Below, piece by piece: positions 1 through 9,400 of a stretch of 32,318 bases of DNA (position 1 is the first letter of the stretch; every line of letters starts with the position of its first letter). A model generated the notes under the pieces. It saw only the letters and a list, made by a program, of their open reading frames with translations. It made no database searches and was not told the origin of the DNA. The DNA comes from Melioribacteraceae bacterium (lineage in GTDB: Bacteria; Bacteroidota; Ignavibacteria; Ignavibacteriales; Melioribacteraceae). The position numbers and the translations under genes are program-made. Location: assembly GCA_028282005.1 (NCBI GenBank), contig JANQIV010000100.1:1-32318 (forward strand), read 5' to 3'.

Positions 1-104
1 TAGTAGGGGAGTTATATAAAAAAATTAAAATCGGCCCTTCACATTCGCACGTTAAAAGTCACTCAATTAGGTGGGCAGATTCTAAAAATGAATTTAATAG
101 ATTT

Positions 105-110
105 GAGGTG
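105..110 (+). promoter_or_regulatory. Ribosome binding site for ispF (TTG start)
   Basis: GAGGTG lies 5 bases before the TTG at 116. The nearby ATG at 88 runs into an in-frame stop after a few codons, so this site supports TTG as the real ispF start. Confidence 0.7.
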
Positions 111-115
111 AGATA

Positions 116-607
116 TTGAAAATACCTTATCGTATTGGTTTGGGTTATGATGTTCACTCTTTTGAAGAAGGAAGAAAATTAATTTTAGGCGGCGTACATA
201 TCCCGTTCGACAAAGGACTAAAGGGACATTCTGATGCAGATGCTCTGCTGCATGCAATTTGCGACGCAATGCTTGGTGCCTTGGCATTGGGTGACATCGG
301 TCAGCATTTCCCCGATACTGATCCGCAATACAAAGGAATTGACAGCAAAATTCTTTTGAAAGAAACTTATGAAATTGTCCGAGCAATGAAATATAAAATT
401 GGAAATATTGATTCAACTATTGTAATTGAAAACCCCAAAATGGCTCCACACATAAATCTTATGAGAAGCACGATTGCAGAAATTTTAGAATGTGAAGTAA
501 ACCAAATTTCCATCAAAGCCACTACTTCTGAAAAAATGGGTTTTGTTGGAACTGGTGAAGGTGCGAAGGTTCTAGCAACAGCACTACTAATTTGTGAAGA
601 GGAATAA
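116..607 (+). CDS. ispF: 2-C-methyl-D-erythritol 2,4-cyclodiphosphate synthase
   Basis: IspF is the MEP-pathway enzyme that cyclises CDP-methylerythritol 2-phosphate to MEcPP with release of CMP, a cytosolic step towards isoprenoid precursors. The 163-residue product is full family length. Visible motifs are GYDVHSF (metal ligands D12 and H14), HSDADALLHA (third ligand H46), DIGQHFPDTDP and the C-terminal TTSEKMGFVGTGEG. The start is TTG, chosen because a good Shine-Dalgarno precedes it and the N-terminus matches the family. The stop shares one base with the next start (TAATG), so translation is probably coupled to the DedA-family gene. No other isoprenoid gene is nearby. Identification is secure. 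Confidence 0.96.
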   Translation: MKIPYRIGLGYDVHSFEEGRKLILGGVHIPFDKGLKGHSDADALLHAICDAMLGALALGDIGQHFPDTDPQYKGIDSKILLKETYEIVRAMKYKIGNIDSTIVIENPKMAPHINLMRSTIAEILECEVNQISIKATTSEKMGFVGTGEGAKVLATALLICEEE

Positions 608-1206
608 TGCTCGAACAAATTATAACTACTCTGCAAAGTGTTGACCCAATCTGGATTTATTTTATACTTTTTTTCTTTGCTTACATCGAAAATGTTTTCC
701 CACCTTCACCCAGTGATGTTGCTATAATAGTTGGTGCCAGCTTATTGGGAAATTCTACTGCTGAATTTATCCCCATAGTTTTGATTACAAGTTTGGGAAG
801 TTCACTTGGTTTTATAACTGTATTTCTGCTAGGTAAAAAACTTGGTGATAAATTAATTCGAAATCCAAAAATAAAATTCATTAATCAGGAAGATGTAAAC
901 AAAGTTGAAGCGTGGTTTCAAAAATATGGTTACAGTTTAGTTGTAGCCAACAGATTTTTACCCGGAACGCGGGCGATAATTAGTTTCTTCTGTGGTGCGA
1001 ATCACTTGTCAACTTACAGATCATTTTTGCTAGCTTCGACAAGTGCTCTTTTATGGAACGCATTGATTATTTATGTTGGTTTTTTGCTCGGCCAAAATCT
1101 TGAACTAATTGATTATTATTTAACAACATATTCCAATATAATTTTATTTATTACTGCTGTTGCGATAATAGTTTTCTTAATAAGATACTTCAAAAAGAAA
1201 AAATGA
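607..1206 (+). CDS. DedA family (SNARE-associated/VTT domain) membrane protein
   Basis: This 199-residue inner-membrane protein is of the DedA/VTT type. The family is linked to lipid-carrier (undecaprenyl phosphate or phospholipid) translocation and envelope homeostasis. Family marks are the N-terminal ENVFPPSPSD motif, the central RFLPGTRAIISFFCG motif and a glycine-rich last hydrophobic stretch (GFLLGQ), followed by a basic tail. About five hydrophobic segments are visible. Its start overlaps the ispF stop by one base and its stop overlaps the lnt start by four (ATGA). Which lipid it handles cannot be read from the sequence; the lnt neighbour suggests an envelope role. Confidence 0.9.
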   Translation: MLEQIITTLQSVDPIWIYFILFFFAYIENVFPPSPSDVAIIVGASLLGNSTAEFIPIVLITSLGSSLGFITVFLLGKKLGDKLIRNPKIKFINQEDVNKVEAWFQKYGYSLVVANRFLPGTRAIISFFCGANHLSTYRSFLLASTSALLWNALIIYVGFLLGQNLELIDYYLTTYSNIILFITAVAIIVFLIRYFKKKK

Positions 1207-2876
1207 GCTGGTTAAAAAACTTATTCTTCCCGGTACTTACTCCTGATGAAAGGAAAAAAAGAAAAAGATTTTTCTGGTATTCTGTTTTAAGCGGAATATT
1301 ACTTGGTATTTCGTTCCCACCAATCCCATTACCATTATTGGCTTTCGTAGCTTTTATCCCTCTAATATTTGTATTGAATGAAAAAGATGGATTTGGTGAA
1401 CTAAATAGATATACCTATTTATTCGGTGTTGTATTCAATATTATTACTTTGTATTGGGTTGGGAGCTGGACTGCTGATGCTGATCCCTTTTTGATGATTG
1501 GCGGATCAATACTCGTTTTCTTTAATCCGATATTTTATATGATTCCGTCGTCGTTATTTTATTTTTCGAAAAAGGCGTTTGGCAATAAAGCCGCATTATT
1601 GCTATTCCCTTTGTTTTGGATAGCTTATGAATACGCTTACACTTTAACCGACTTACGTTTCCCATGGTTAACACTTGGTAACTCACAACCTTATTTTAAT
1701 ACATTTATTCAGATAGCTGACATTATCGGTGTTTATGGAATTTCACTTTTGATTTTATATAGTAACGTTTTGTTGTTTTTTATAATCAAAGAATACAAAG
1801 AGAATAAAAAAATAAAATATAATTATGCAATTATAGTTCTTTTGATTTTTATTATTCCTTTAATTTACGGGGCGATTAGAAAGTTAAACTTTAATGAGTC
1901 GGATAAAAAAGTAACGATTGGTTCTATTCAGCCTGACTTTAATCCACATAAAAAATGGGATGCGGGAAATTTACAAGAGCAGCAAGAAGTATATTTAGAA
2001 TTATCTCAAAAGGCAGTTGCTGATGGAGCAGAATTGATTCTATTACCCGAAACAGCATTGCCTGTTTATTTACTCGGCGGAAGTCATCCTGTTGAAGTAA
2101 CAAACTTCAAAAGATTTGCGGACACAAACAGAACACCAATTATAACCGGAATGCCGGATGCAACTTTTTATTTTGATTCAACCAAAGCACCTTGGGATGC
2201 AAAGCCTACCCCTTCTAAAAAAGCTTATTACACTTCATTTAATTCAATACTGCTTTTTAATCCGGACGAATTTGAAATACAGAAATATGCAAAAATTATG
2301 CTTGTGCCTTTCGGTGAGCATGTTCCGTATGTTGAGTATATCCCATTACTGGGCGATTTAATAAAATGGAATGTTGGGATATCAAGCTGGAACAGAGGAA
2401 GAGAAAAAAACAATTTAGTGGCAAGAAATAATTTTAATGCTGGAGTTGATTCGATTGAAGTTTGCGGCTCAGTTTGTATTGAGTCAATCTATCCTGACTT
2501 TACGGCAGAGTTTGTTAAAAATGGTGCCGAGATAATTTTGGTAGTTACAAACGATAGCTGGTACGGAAACACTAGCGGGCCTTATCAGCACAAAGAAATA
2601 TCGGTTTTCAGAGCAGTAGAAAATAGAAGGTACGTTGTACGTAGTGCAAATGGGGGGATAAGCTGTTTTATTGATCCCCTTGGTCAAACAAAGTCCTCTA
2701 CAAAAATGTTTGAAAGAAATTATTTGGTTGATGAGGCATCACTCGAAACCAACTTAACTTTTTATACAAAGTATCCGTTGATAATCCCTTTTATTTGTTC
2801 TTTTACATCTTTAATCACTATTTTAAGTTTCATCTTTTTTCAGATTAACCGGAAAATTAAAAAACGAAATGAATGA
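1203..2876 (+). CDS. lnt: Apolipoprotein N-acyltransferase
   Basis: Lnt adds the third acyl chain to the N-terminal cysteine of lipoproteins at the periplasmic face of the inner membrane. The 557-residue product has an N-terminal block of hydrophobic helices (about residues 20-225) and a nitrilase-like domain (about 235-515). The catalytic triad is visible: E283 in LLPETALP, K364 in YAKIMLVPFGEH, and C425 in the VCIES motif. A final hydrophobic helix (about 525-550) and a basic tail close the protein, as in the family. It overlaps the gene before it by 4 bases and the threonine aldolase gene by 8. A lipoprotein substrate is encoded at 13438. Confidence 0.95.
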   Translation: MSWLKNLFFPVLTPDERKKRKRFFWYSVLSGILLGISFPPIPLPLLAFVAFIPLIFVLNEKDGFGELNRYTYLFGVVFNIITLYWVGSWTADADPFLMIGGSILVFFNPIFYMIPSSLFYFSKKAFGNKAALLLFPLFWIAYEYAYTLTDLRFPWLTLGNSQPYFNTFIQIADIIGVYGISLLILYSNVLLFFIIKEYKENKKIKYNYAIIVLLIFIIPLIYGAIRKLNFNESDKKVTIGSIQPDFNPHKKWDAGNLQEQQEVYLELSQKAVADGAELILLPETALPVYLLGGSHPVEVTNFKRFADTNRTPIITGMPDATFYFDSTKAPWDAKPTPSKKAYYTSFNSILLFNPDEFEIQKYAKIMLVPFGEHVPYVEYIPLLGDLIKWNVGISSWNRGREKNNLVARNNFNAGVDSIEVCGSVCIESIYPDFTAEFVKNGAEIILVVTNDSWYGNTSGPYQHKEISVFRAVENRRYVVRSANGGISCFIDPLGQTKSSTKMFERNYLVDEASLETNLTFYTKYPLIIPFICSFTSLITILSFIFFQINRKIKKRNE

Positions 2877-3900
2877 AGTAATTGACTTTAGAAGCGACAC
2901 ACTTACGAAACCGTCGATTGAAATGCGGAAAGCTATGTATGATGCTGAGGTAGGGGACGATGTTTACAAAGAAGATCCAACAGTGAACGAACTTGAAAGA
3001 TACGTTGCCCAACTGCTTGGCAAAGAAGCAGCCCTTTATATGCCGAGTGGAATGATGGGAAACCAGATTTGTTTAAATGTTCTGACTCAGCCAGGCGATG
3101 AAGTGATCTGTGATAGAGATGCACATATTTTTATTTATGAATCCGGAGCACCTGCAATGTTAAGCGGGATTTCACTTTACTTAGTTGACGGAAAAAAAGG
3201 TATTTTTACTCCCGATCAAGTTGAACCTTTAATTAGGCCTGAGAGCGCTTATTACATGCCGCGGACAAGAGTGATTGAAGTTGAAAACACTCACAACCGT
3301 GCAGGTGGAATTATTAATCCGATTGAAAATATAAAAGCAATAAGAGAGTTAGCTGACAAGCATGGCTTGTTCACTCATCTTGACGGCGCACGTTTATGGA
3401 ATGCGTCAGCAGAGACTGGAATAAGTGTGGCAGATTATTCAAAATATTTTGATACTGTTTCTGTATGTTTGTCAAAAGGATTGGGTGCCCCGATAGGCTC
3501 TGTTATTGTTGGTGATCACGGATTTATTAAAGAAGCTTTCAGAGTACGCAAAGCTTGGGGCGGAGGAATGCGGCAGGTTGGTGTTATTGCCGCTGCCGGG
3601 TTATATGCCATAAAAAATAACTTTGCAAAACTAAAAGACGACCACGAGAAAGCAAAAATTTTAGCAAAGCATTTATCTGAAATAGACAACATTGAAATTG
3701 ATTTAGACTTGGTTCAAACAAACATTTTTATGTTCGGCATAAAAAATATGACTGCCGATGAAGCTTTGAATAAATGTAAAGAACATGGAATTCTATTAAA
3801 TCCTGGTGGAGTAAATACATTGAGAGTTGTAACCCACATGGATATTTCATTTGAGCAAGTAGAAAAATCAAAAGAGATATTTGAAAAAATATTTTCTTAA
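2869..3900 (+). CDS. ltaE: Low-specificity L-threonine aldolase (PLP-dependent)
   Basis: This fold-type I PLP enzyme cleaves L-threonine or L-allo-threonine to glycine and acetaldehyde. The 343-residue product is the usual length. Visible marks are the N-terminal FRSDTLTKP motif, GDDVYKEDPTV, ALYMPSGMMGNQ, the HLDGARLWNA segment that contacts PLP, and the Schiff-base lysine K203 in CLSKGLGAPIGS. The ATG lies inside the 3' end of lnt in another frame (8-base overlap), so the two genes are almost certainly co-transcribed. Stereospecificity (L-allo or low-specificity) cannot be told from sequence alone. Confidence 0.94.
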   Translation: MNEVIDFRSDTLTKPSIEMRKAMYDAEVGDDVYKEDPTVNELERYVAQLLGKEAALYMPSGMMGNQICLNVLTQPGDEVICDRDAHIFIYESGAPAMLSGISLYLVDGKKGIFTPDQVEPLIRPESAYYMPRTRVIEVENTHNRAGGIINPIENIKAIRELADKHGLFTHLDGARLWNASAETGISVADYSKYFDTVSVCLSKGLGAPIGSVIVGDHGFIKEAFRVRKAWGGGMRQVGVIAAAGLYAIKNNFAKLKDDHEKAKILAKHLSEIDNIEIDLDLVQTNIFMFGIKNMTADEALNKCKEHGILLNPGGVNTLRVVTHMDISFEQVEKSKEIFEKIFS

Positions 3901-3905
3901 AGGAG
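3899..3905 (+). promoter_or_regulatory. Ribosome binding site for the thioesterase gene (TTG start)
   Basis: AAAGGAG overlaps the stop codon of the threonine aldolase gene and sits 9 bases before the TTG at 3915. It decides the non-ATG start of the next gene. Confidence 0.65.
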
Positions 3906-3914
3906 AAAATCGTA

Positions 3915-4364
3915 TTGGAAATTTCTGAGTTCAAGCATAAAATTATAGAAGAAGTAAAATTTCATGAAGTGGATATGATGAGCATTTGCAACAATGCTGT
4001 TTACCTTAATTACTATGAAGACGCGCGTATTAGATATTTGCAAGAAATTAAAAAGAAGTATCAATTCACAGAAGTATTGGAAGGTGACAATTATTTTATT
4101 ACTGCGTACAACGATTGTAATTATTTGGAACCGGCATTTTTTGATGAAGTATTGAATGTCTATACAAAAATTAATTATATCAAAAACACAAGCTTTGGTT
4201 TTAAGCATTTAGTTGAGAATGATAGAACTAAAAGAATTATTGCTGAAGGCACAGGAGTTTATGTTTATATAAAATTAAGCACAAAGCAGAAACAGCAGTT
4301 GCCGCAGGAGTTTTACGAAGCTGTTCAAGACTTTGAAAAGGATCTTAAAATAATAAAAGAGTAA
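3915..4364 (+). CDS. Acyl-CoA thioesterase, hotdog fold (4HBT/YbgC-like)
   Basis: This 149-residue protein resembles the 4-hydroxybenzoyl-CoA thioesterase branch of hotdog enzymes, which hydrolyse acyl-CoA or acyl-ACP thioesters. The N-terminal segment fits the family pattern of an acidic residue, then asparagine, tyrosine and an E/D-A-R helix (VDMMSICNNAVYLNYYEDAR), with the Asp in VDMM as candidate catalytic residue. It starts with TTG behind a strong Shine-Dalgarno, 14 bases after the aldolase stop, and ends 3 bases before the exonuclease gene. The substrate is unknown, and the position does not identify a pathway. Confidence 0.8.
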   Translation: MEISEFKHKIIEEVKFHEVDMMSICNNAVYLNYYEDARIRYLQEIKKKYQFTEVLEGDNYFITAYNDCNYLEPAFFDEVLNVYTKINYIKNTSFGFKHLVENDRTKRIIAEGTGVYVYIKLSTKQKQQLPQEFYEAVQDFEKDLKIIKE

Positions 4365-4367
4365 TAA

Positions 4368-5051
4368 ATGAAAATTGTCTTCGACATCGAAACAGTCGGG
4401 TACGATTTTGAATCTCTTCACGAATCCCAACAAGAATTTCTTCTTCGTTATGCGGAGAAAGAAAAAAACGAAGAACTGCGCGAAGAAAAGAAAGATGAAG
4501 CTATTCGCTATTTGAATCTTTATCCTTTCACTGCAAAAGTTGTATCCATTGCATTAATGAATACGGAGACAGAAAACACTTTAGTTTTGTTTGAAGGTGA
4601 AAACGAGAAGTGGGAAGCTGAAGACGGAAAACTAAAGTATGAAGCGCACACAGAAGAAGAAATTGTAAAACTATTTTGGAAGTTTGTTAAAAAAGCCGAC
4701 CAGGTAATAACTTTCAACGGACGTTTATTTGACATCCCTTTTTTAATGCTTCGTTCGGCAGTGCTCAGAATAAAACCGTCAGTTAATCTAATTGGTAATC
4801 GGTATTATTCAACTACCCATGTTGACTTGCTTGAGCAATTTACTTTTCATGGATTAATCAGAAAATTCAATCTAGATTTTTATTGCCGGGCTTTTGGCAT
4901 CGAGTCTCCTAAATCAAAAGAGATAACCGGGATGGAAGTAAATGAGCTTCATAAAGCAGGTAGAGTGAAAGATATTGCTATTTACAATGGCAAAGATGTT
5001 AAAGCCACTTATGAATTATACAAAATCTGGAATGATCATCTAAATTTTTAA
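4368..5051 (+). CDS. 3'-5' exonuclease, DEDDy family (PolB exonuclease-like)
   Basis: This 227-residue protein resembles the stand-alone exonucleases related to the exonuclease domain of family B DNA polymerases. Exo I is FDIETVG at the N-terminus, supplying the first Asp and Glu. Exo II is TFNGRLFDIPFL with an N-G-R-x-F-D pattern. Exo III is YNGKDV, a YxxxD arrangement that places it in the DEDDy class. There is no polymerase domain, so it probably acts in nucleic-acid trimming or repair. The stop codon lies one base from the stop of the convergent gene on the other strand. Confidence 0.85.
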   Translation: MKIVFDIETVGYDFESLHESQQEFLLRYAEKEKNEELREEKKDEAIRYLNLYPFTAKVVSIALMNTETENTLVLFEGENEKWEAEDGKLKYEAHTEEEIVKLFWKFVKKADQVITFNGRLFDIPFLMLRSAVLRIKPSVNLIGNRYYSTTHVDLLEQFTFHGLIRKFNLDFYCRAFGIESPKSKEITGMEVNELHKAGRVKDIAIYNGKDVKATYELYKIWNDHLNF

Positions 5052-5052
5052 G

Positions 5053-5580
5053 CTACTTTATCTTATCCGGAATTTTAAACTCTTTGAAGAGATGAATCAA
5101 GAAATTTATTGTTAGGGCTATGTATATTATTAGACTCAGCCAAAACAAAGATGGCAAAGTTTCTTTCGTGAAATTGTAATAATAGCTATTTAGTGATATG
5201 ATGAATACAAAGCCTGCCGTCAGAATTCCGAATAAGTACGTGAAAGAAGAAATTTTTGCATAAGTCTGGTTTCGCCTTTCTTCAGCTAACCAGTATTCTT
5301 TGTTCGGTAAGTTAACCATTGAATCCGGCACTTTAATTATAAGCCAATCTATAAAGTAGAAAAACACAGCAAAGAAAAGTGTCAAAATAACTTCGATAAA
5401 AATAAAAGATTCTTTAGATGACCAACTGTCTGCTTCGCCTTCGAAATTAAAATGTGATGCAACGGTATCCGGCAAAAGAAAATAGAAAATGGTACTTTTT
5501 GCTAGAAGGAACAAAATAAAATAAACGAAAATATTTTTCAGCCTGGTTTTTCTTTTAATTATAGTGTTTACACTATTCAT
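5053..5580 (-). CDS. DUF1648-like four-helix membrane protein
   Basis: This 175-residue protein has about four hydrophobic segments (near residues 15-35, 60-80, 108-130 and 143-165). The first loop carries the DUF1648 pattern: a LPD motif, then a histidine (VASHFNFEGEAD) and a W-S-S-K segment. DUF1648 occurs in SdpI-type immunity and related small membrane proteins, but no function can be assigned here. The gene overlaps the phosphoesterase stop by 8 bases and so belongs to its transcript. Its own stop almost touches the convergent exonuclease gene, with no terminator between them. Confidence 0.75.
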   Translation of the reverse strand: MNSVNTIIKRKTRLKNIFVYFILFLLAKSTIFYFLLPDTVASHFNFEGEADSWSSKESFIFIEVILTLFFAVFFYFIDWLIIKVPDSMVNLPNKEYWLAEERRNQTYAKISSFTYLFGILTAGFVFIISLNSYYYNFTKETLPSLFWLSLIIYIALTINFLIHLFKEFKIPDKIK

Positions 5581-6373
5581 CGAAAATTACCTGCTTAATA
5601 ATAATTTGGCCGTCATCAATACAAACTAAATCGGTTTCAAGGTTGATGTCAATATATGATACATTCACTTCACGGTTGGGTAACAATGAAAACTGGCGCA
5701 TACCGCTTGCAACACCCGAATAAAGAATTTCATCTTTGAACATTGTAATATTGTTGTGGACGTGTCCGAAGAAAACTCCTCTAACTTTAGATTTATTTTT
5801 TATAAGAATTTCATGAAGCTTTTTCCCATTTTGGATCAGCATTTTTTTATCCATCCATTGAGTATCAATATTAATAGGCGGGAAGTGAACAAAAATAGAA
5901 ACCGGGAATTTTGAAGTTGTTATTTCATTTTCAACTATTTGTAAATGTTCTTCCGGAATTAATCCCTCGGGATCAATTTCATCCGGGCCTCTGGCATCCA
6001 AAGCAATAAACAGATTTTCATTCGTTTCAAATTTATAAAAGAGTTTATCTTTTGATAAATCTAAATCAACCTTTGGTCCCATCTTTAAATATTCATTTAT
6101 GCAGAAAGCATCATCATGATTTCCGTTCACGTAATAAATCGGGATCCTAAGTTTTTGAAAAGCTTCTTTAGCAAGCTGAAATGATTTGTGAGAAGGATTG
6201 TCAACTATATCGCCTGTGTGCAAAATAAAATCCGGCCTAAATTGTAGAGTGTCAATTCTTTCGATTAACTTTTTAGTTCTTGCAAAAGTATTTACTCCGT
6301 GATATAAAAATTCTTCTGTTTCGCCAACGTGTGTATCACTAATGTGAAGGAAATATACTTTTTTGTTATCCAT
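5573..6373 (-). CDS. Calcineurin-like metallophosphoesterase (CpdA-like)
   Basis: This 266-residue cytosolic phosphoesterase has the full two-metal motif set in order: D13 and H15 in ISDTHVG, TGDIVDN, the GNHDD box, HFPPI, and the final GHVHNN. This arrangement is shared with CpdA-type cyclic-nucleotide phosphodiesterases, but also with many phosphoesterases of unknown substrate. No signal peptide is visible. A membrane adenylate cyclase is encoded about 16 kb away, so cAMP turnover is a possible role, although nothing links the two genes directly. It is upstream of and overlaps the DUF1648-like gene. Confidence 0.85.
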   Translation of the reverse strand: MDNKKVYFLHISDTHVGETEEFLYHGVNTFARTKKLIERIDTLQFRPDFILHTGDIVDNPSHKSFQLAKEAFQKLRIPIYYVNGNHDDAFCINEYLKMGPKVDLDLSKDKLFYKFETNENLFIALDARGPDEIDPEGLIPEEHLQIVENEITTSKFPVSIFVHFPPINIDTQWMDKKMLIQNGKKLHEILIKNKSKVRGVFFGHVHNNITMFKDEILYSGVASGMRQFSLLPNREVNVSYIDINLETDLVCIDDGQIIIKQVIFDE

Positions 6374-6484
6374 ATCGATCTCTGAAATTAAAAGTCAAAA
6401 GTTAAGAAATACTGTTATGATATGGAATTAAAACTAAATTAAATAAATATCAAGGATAATAGGAGGGCAGAAATATTCATTGAA

Positions 6485-9400
6485 TTAATTTTTTAAAGTG
6501 ACAATAAATTTTGAGCCTTTACCTTTAATACTTTCTACTCTAATTTTTGCGTCATTTATTTCACAATATTTTTTCACAAGAAATAATCCCAATCCATTAC
6601 CTTCGTATTTTCTTGTATAACCTTGTTCTTCCTGACTAAAGGCTTGAAAAAGTTGTGATAAATATTCTTCGGAAATTCCAATACCAGTATCTTCAACTTC
6701 TACTTCAATTTTCGAGCTGGAAATTTTGACGAGGTTTATTGAAATTTTACCCTTCTGGGTGTATTTAATTGCATTATCAATTAGGTTTGCAAATATTTGA
6801 TTAATTGAATAAATATCTCCAAAAACAATATGATCCCCACCTTCATGATTTATTTCTAGAGACAAATTTTTACTTTCTGCCAACGGTTTATATTCAATTA
6901 TTAATTTAAAAAAGACTTCTTCAACAAGGTCAAACTTTTCTTTACTTGCTTCATAAGATTGTGTTTGCAGTTCAGATACATTGATCAATAAATCAATTGT
7001 TCTGATTATCCGCATACCCGCGTTCTGAATTCCATTAAAACACGATGATAATTCTTCATTTACCTTTTGTTCTAAATCGCTGATAAGTAAAGAAGAGAAG
7101 CTAATCATAGAATTTATTGGAGTTCTAATTTCATGAGAAACTTGTGCGAGAAATTCAGATTTAAGTTTATCTGCTTTCTCAGCTTTATCTTTTGCTTCAA
7201 TTAATTTTTGTTCTGAAATTTTTTGGTGAGTTATATCTTCAATTGCACCTTCAATAATCAATTTTTTATCTGGCAATGTTGTAAGCTTTGCAAATTCTCT
7301 TACATAAATAATCTCTCCGGTTTTTCGTTTATATTTTGCTTCGTACCCGTTTACAGATTTCATGTCAAACAAAATCTCTTTAAATTCATTCCTATCTTTT
7401 TCATTTAAGTAAAAGTCCTTGCCAACTTTATAATTTTGAATTTCTTTAAATGAATTATAACCGAATATAGTTAACCAAGCTTGGTTACAAAGTATAACTG
7501 TTCCGTCCAATGTTGTTTGGTAAATTCCGAACGCTGAATTTTCGAATAGGTTCCGGAATTTTTCTTCACTTTGTTTAATTGCTGCAGCATATTTTTTATT
7601 CTCTGCAATTTGTTCTTCAATTTCTACAGTTCTTTCCTGTACTTCATCTTCAAGCATAGCAGCATATTTCTTTTGGTTTTGATATGAAGTAATAATGTAA
7701 ATAAAGACACTGCCCAAAATCGAAATAACTGCTAAAAACCAAAACTTTAGATAATAAGGTTTGTCAATACTGAATGAAGTAATATATGTTGAATCACTAA
7801 CTAATCCATTGGGGTTTTGAACCTGCATTTTGAAATAATAACTACCCCACGATAAATTTGACAATCTCACATTGTTTTCTTTTGTCATAAATCTATCAAT
7901 CAGAAATTCCTGATCATTGTAGAGTTCAATTAAATATTCGTTATCTTTCTCGTTAAGGAAACTTAATCCCCTAAACTCAACTATTAAACCTGCAGTAGAA
8001 TAGGGGAAATCATTATTATGTTTATAGCAAGTGTGACTATCATTCAAATCACGAATACATAAAATCTTTCCTTTTGGTGGTGTAGACGAGAGATTATCAA
8101 AATCGGGATCGTAAATTGACAAGCCTCCTTCGGTGCCAATCAAAAGCTTATTGTCATTGGTTTTAGCTAATGCTCCCCGGTTTATCTCGGTTCCGGCTAA
8201 ACCGTCATTTGTTGTATATTTTCTTAACATATGACCATCATATTTATAAATACCGATATCCGTGCCGAACCAGATATCATTTTCATGACCGTTTTCTATG
8301 ATAAAAATTGGGGTATTGATTTTTGTTTTACCAATACTGAATTCAGCTAATGAGTCACCTTGAACTCTGTAAAGCCCTTTGCCTGAGCCAACCAATATTC
8401 CAAATTCCGGAGTTTCATGAATAGCATAAATATTATTAGCAGTTTCAAAACTTGACTTGTAATTTTTTACAACCTTGTTGTCATATATAAAAATCCCTTT
8501 ATTTGATGTACAGAAGGCCATTTTACCGTTTAAAAGCTTCTTAACTTTTCTGTAAGAATTTTGAGGAATATCTTCAATCAAATTGTAATTATCGTTTCCA
8601 ATATTGTATTCGTATGCCCCTTCTCTGGTAGCTAGCCAAATAATGTTATCTTCTTTCAAAGCGGAAAAGAATACAAAGTTTTTCTCATTAAAATTTTTCC
8701 ACTCGATTGAAAAATCTTTTTTTAATTTCCCGAATCCTTTATAATAATCTGTTACCCAAACATTGTTGTTATTATCCTTAATGAAATTCCAAATTCTTGC
8801 TACATTATTGTCGGTTTCTCTATCGGTTAGATATCTATAGCTTTTGAGTATTTTACTATCTTTGTTAAAAGTTGCTATAACGCCTTCCTGCCCCAATAAA
8901 ATATTACCGTTTCCTAAATCTAAAACTGAAGTAATCTCATTAGCATTTAGCCCTTCAGATTTTGAGATAATCTCAAACGGAGTTTGCCTAATTTTTACTA
9001 TTCCTCTGTTTGTCGTCATCCAAATATTGTTTTCATAGTCAAACTCAATTGAATTTCTTGCCTGAAGTTGCAGATCGGTTTTGAGTATTACTTCTCTGAC
9101 TTTTGTTGCATCTTTTTTAAGATGGTAGGTTATGTATTCATTCCCGAAATAAATATTGTCGTGCTTATCTGATTTGATATAATAAAATTTATAAGAAGTA
9201 TAGAATTCCGGGAAAGTAATATTCTCGTTTACCGAAATAAACTGCTCCCCATCAAAATATCCAAGCCAGTCTCTACCCAAAAGCCATAGTAAATTCTTGT
9301 TATCCGATGTCAATTCATTTGAAGCATAATTTATAAGTAAACCCGGTAAGCTTTTATTAATCTCATGAAGAAATAAAATTGATTTGCCGTCAAACTTTGC

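Noticed and set aside
1-115. The end of an upstream gene at the left edge
   Set aside because: I see no coding frame or terminator I could support in this short stretch.
63-416. A 117-residue open frame on the minus strand over ispF
   Set aside because: It is antisense to a well-supported gene and shows no recognisable domain.
5573-6373. Calling the phosphoesterase a cAMP phosphodiesterase
   Set aside because: The motifs are shared by many phosphoesterases and the gene is not linked to the cyclase, so only the family is stated.
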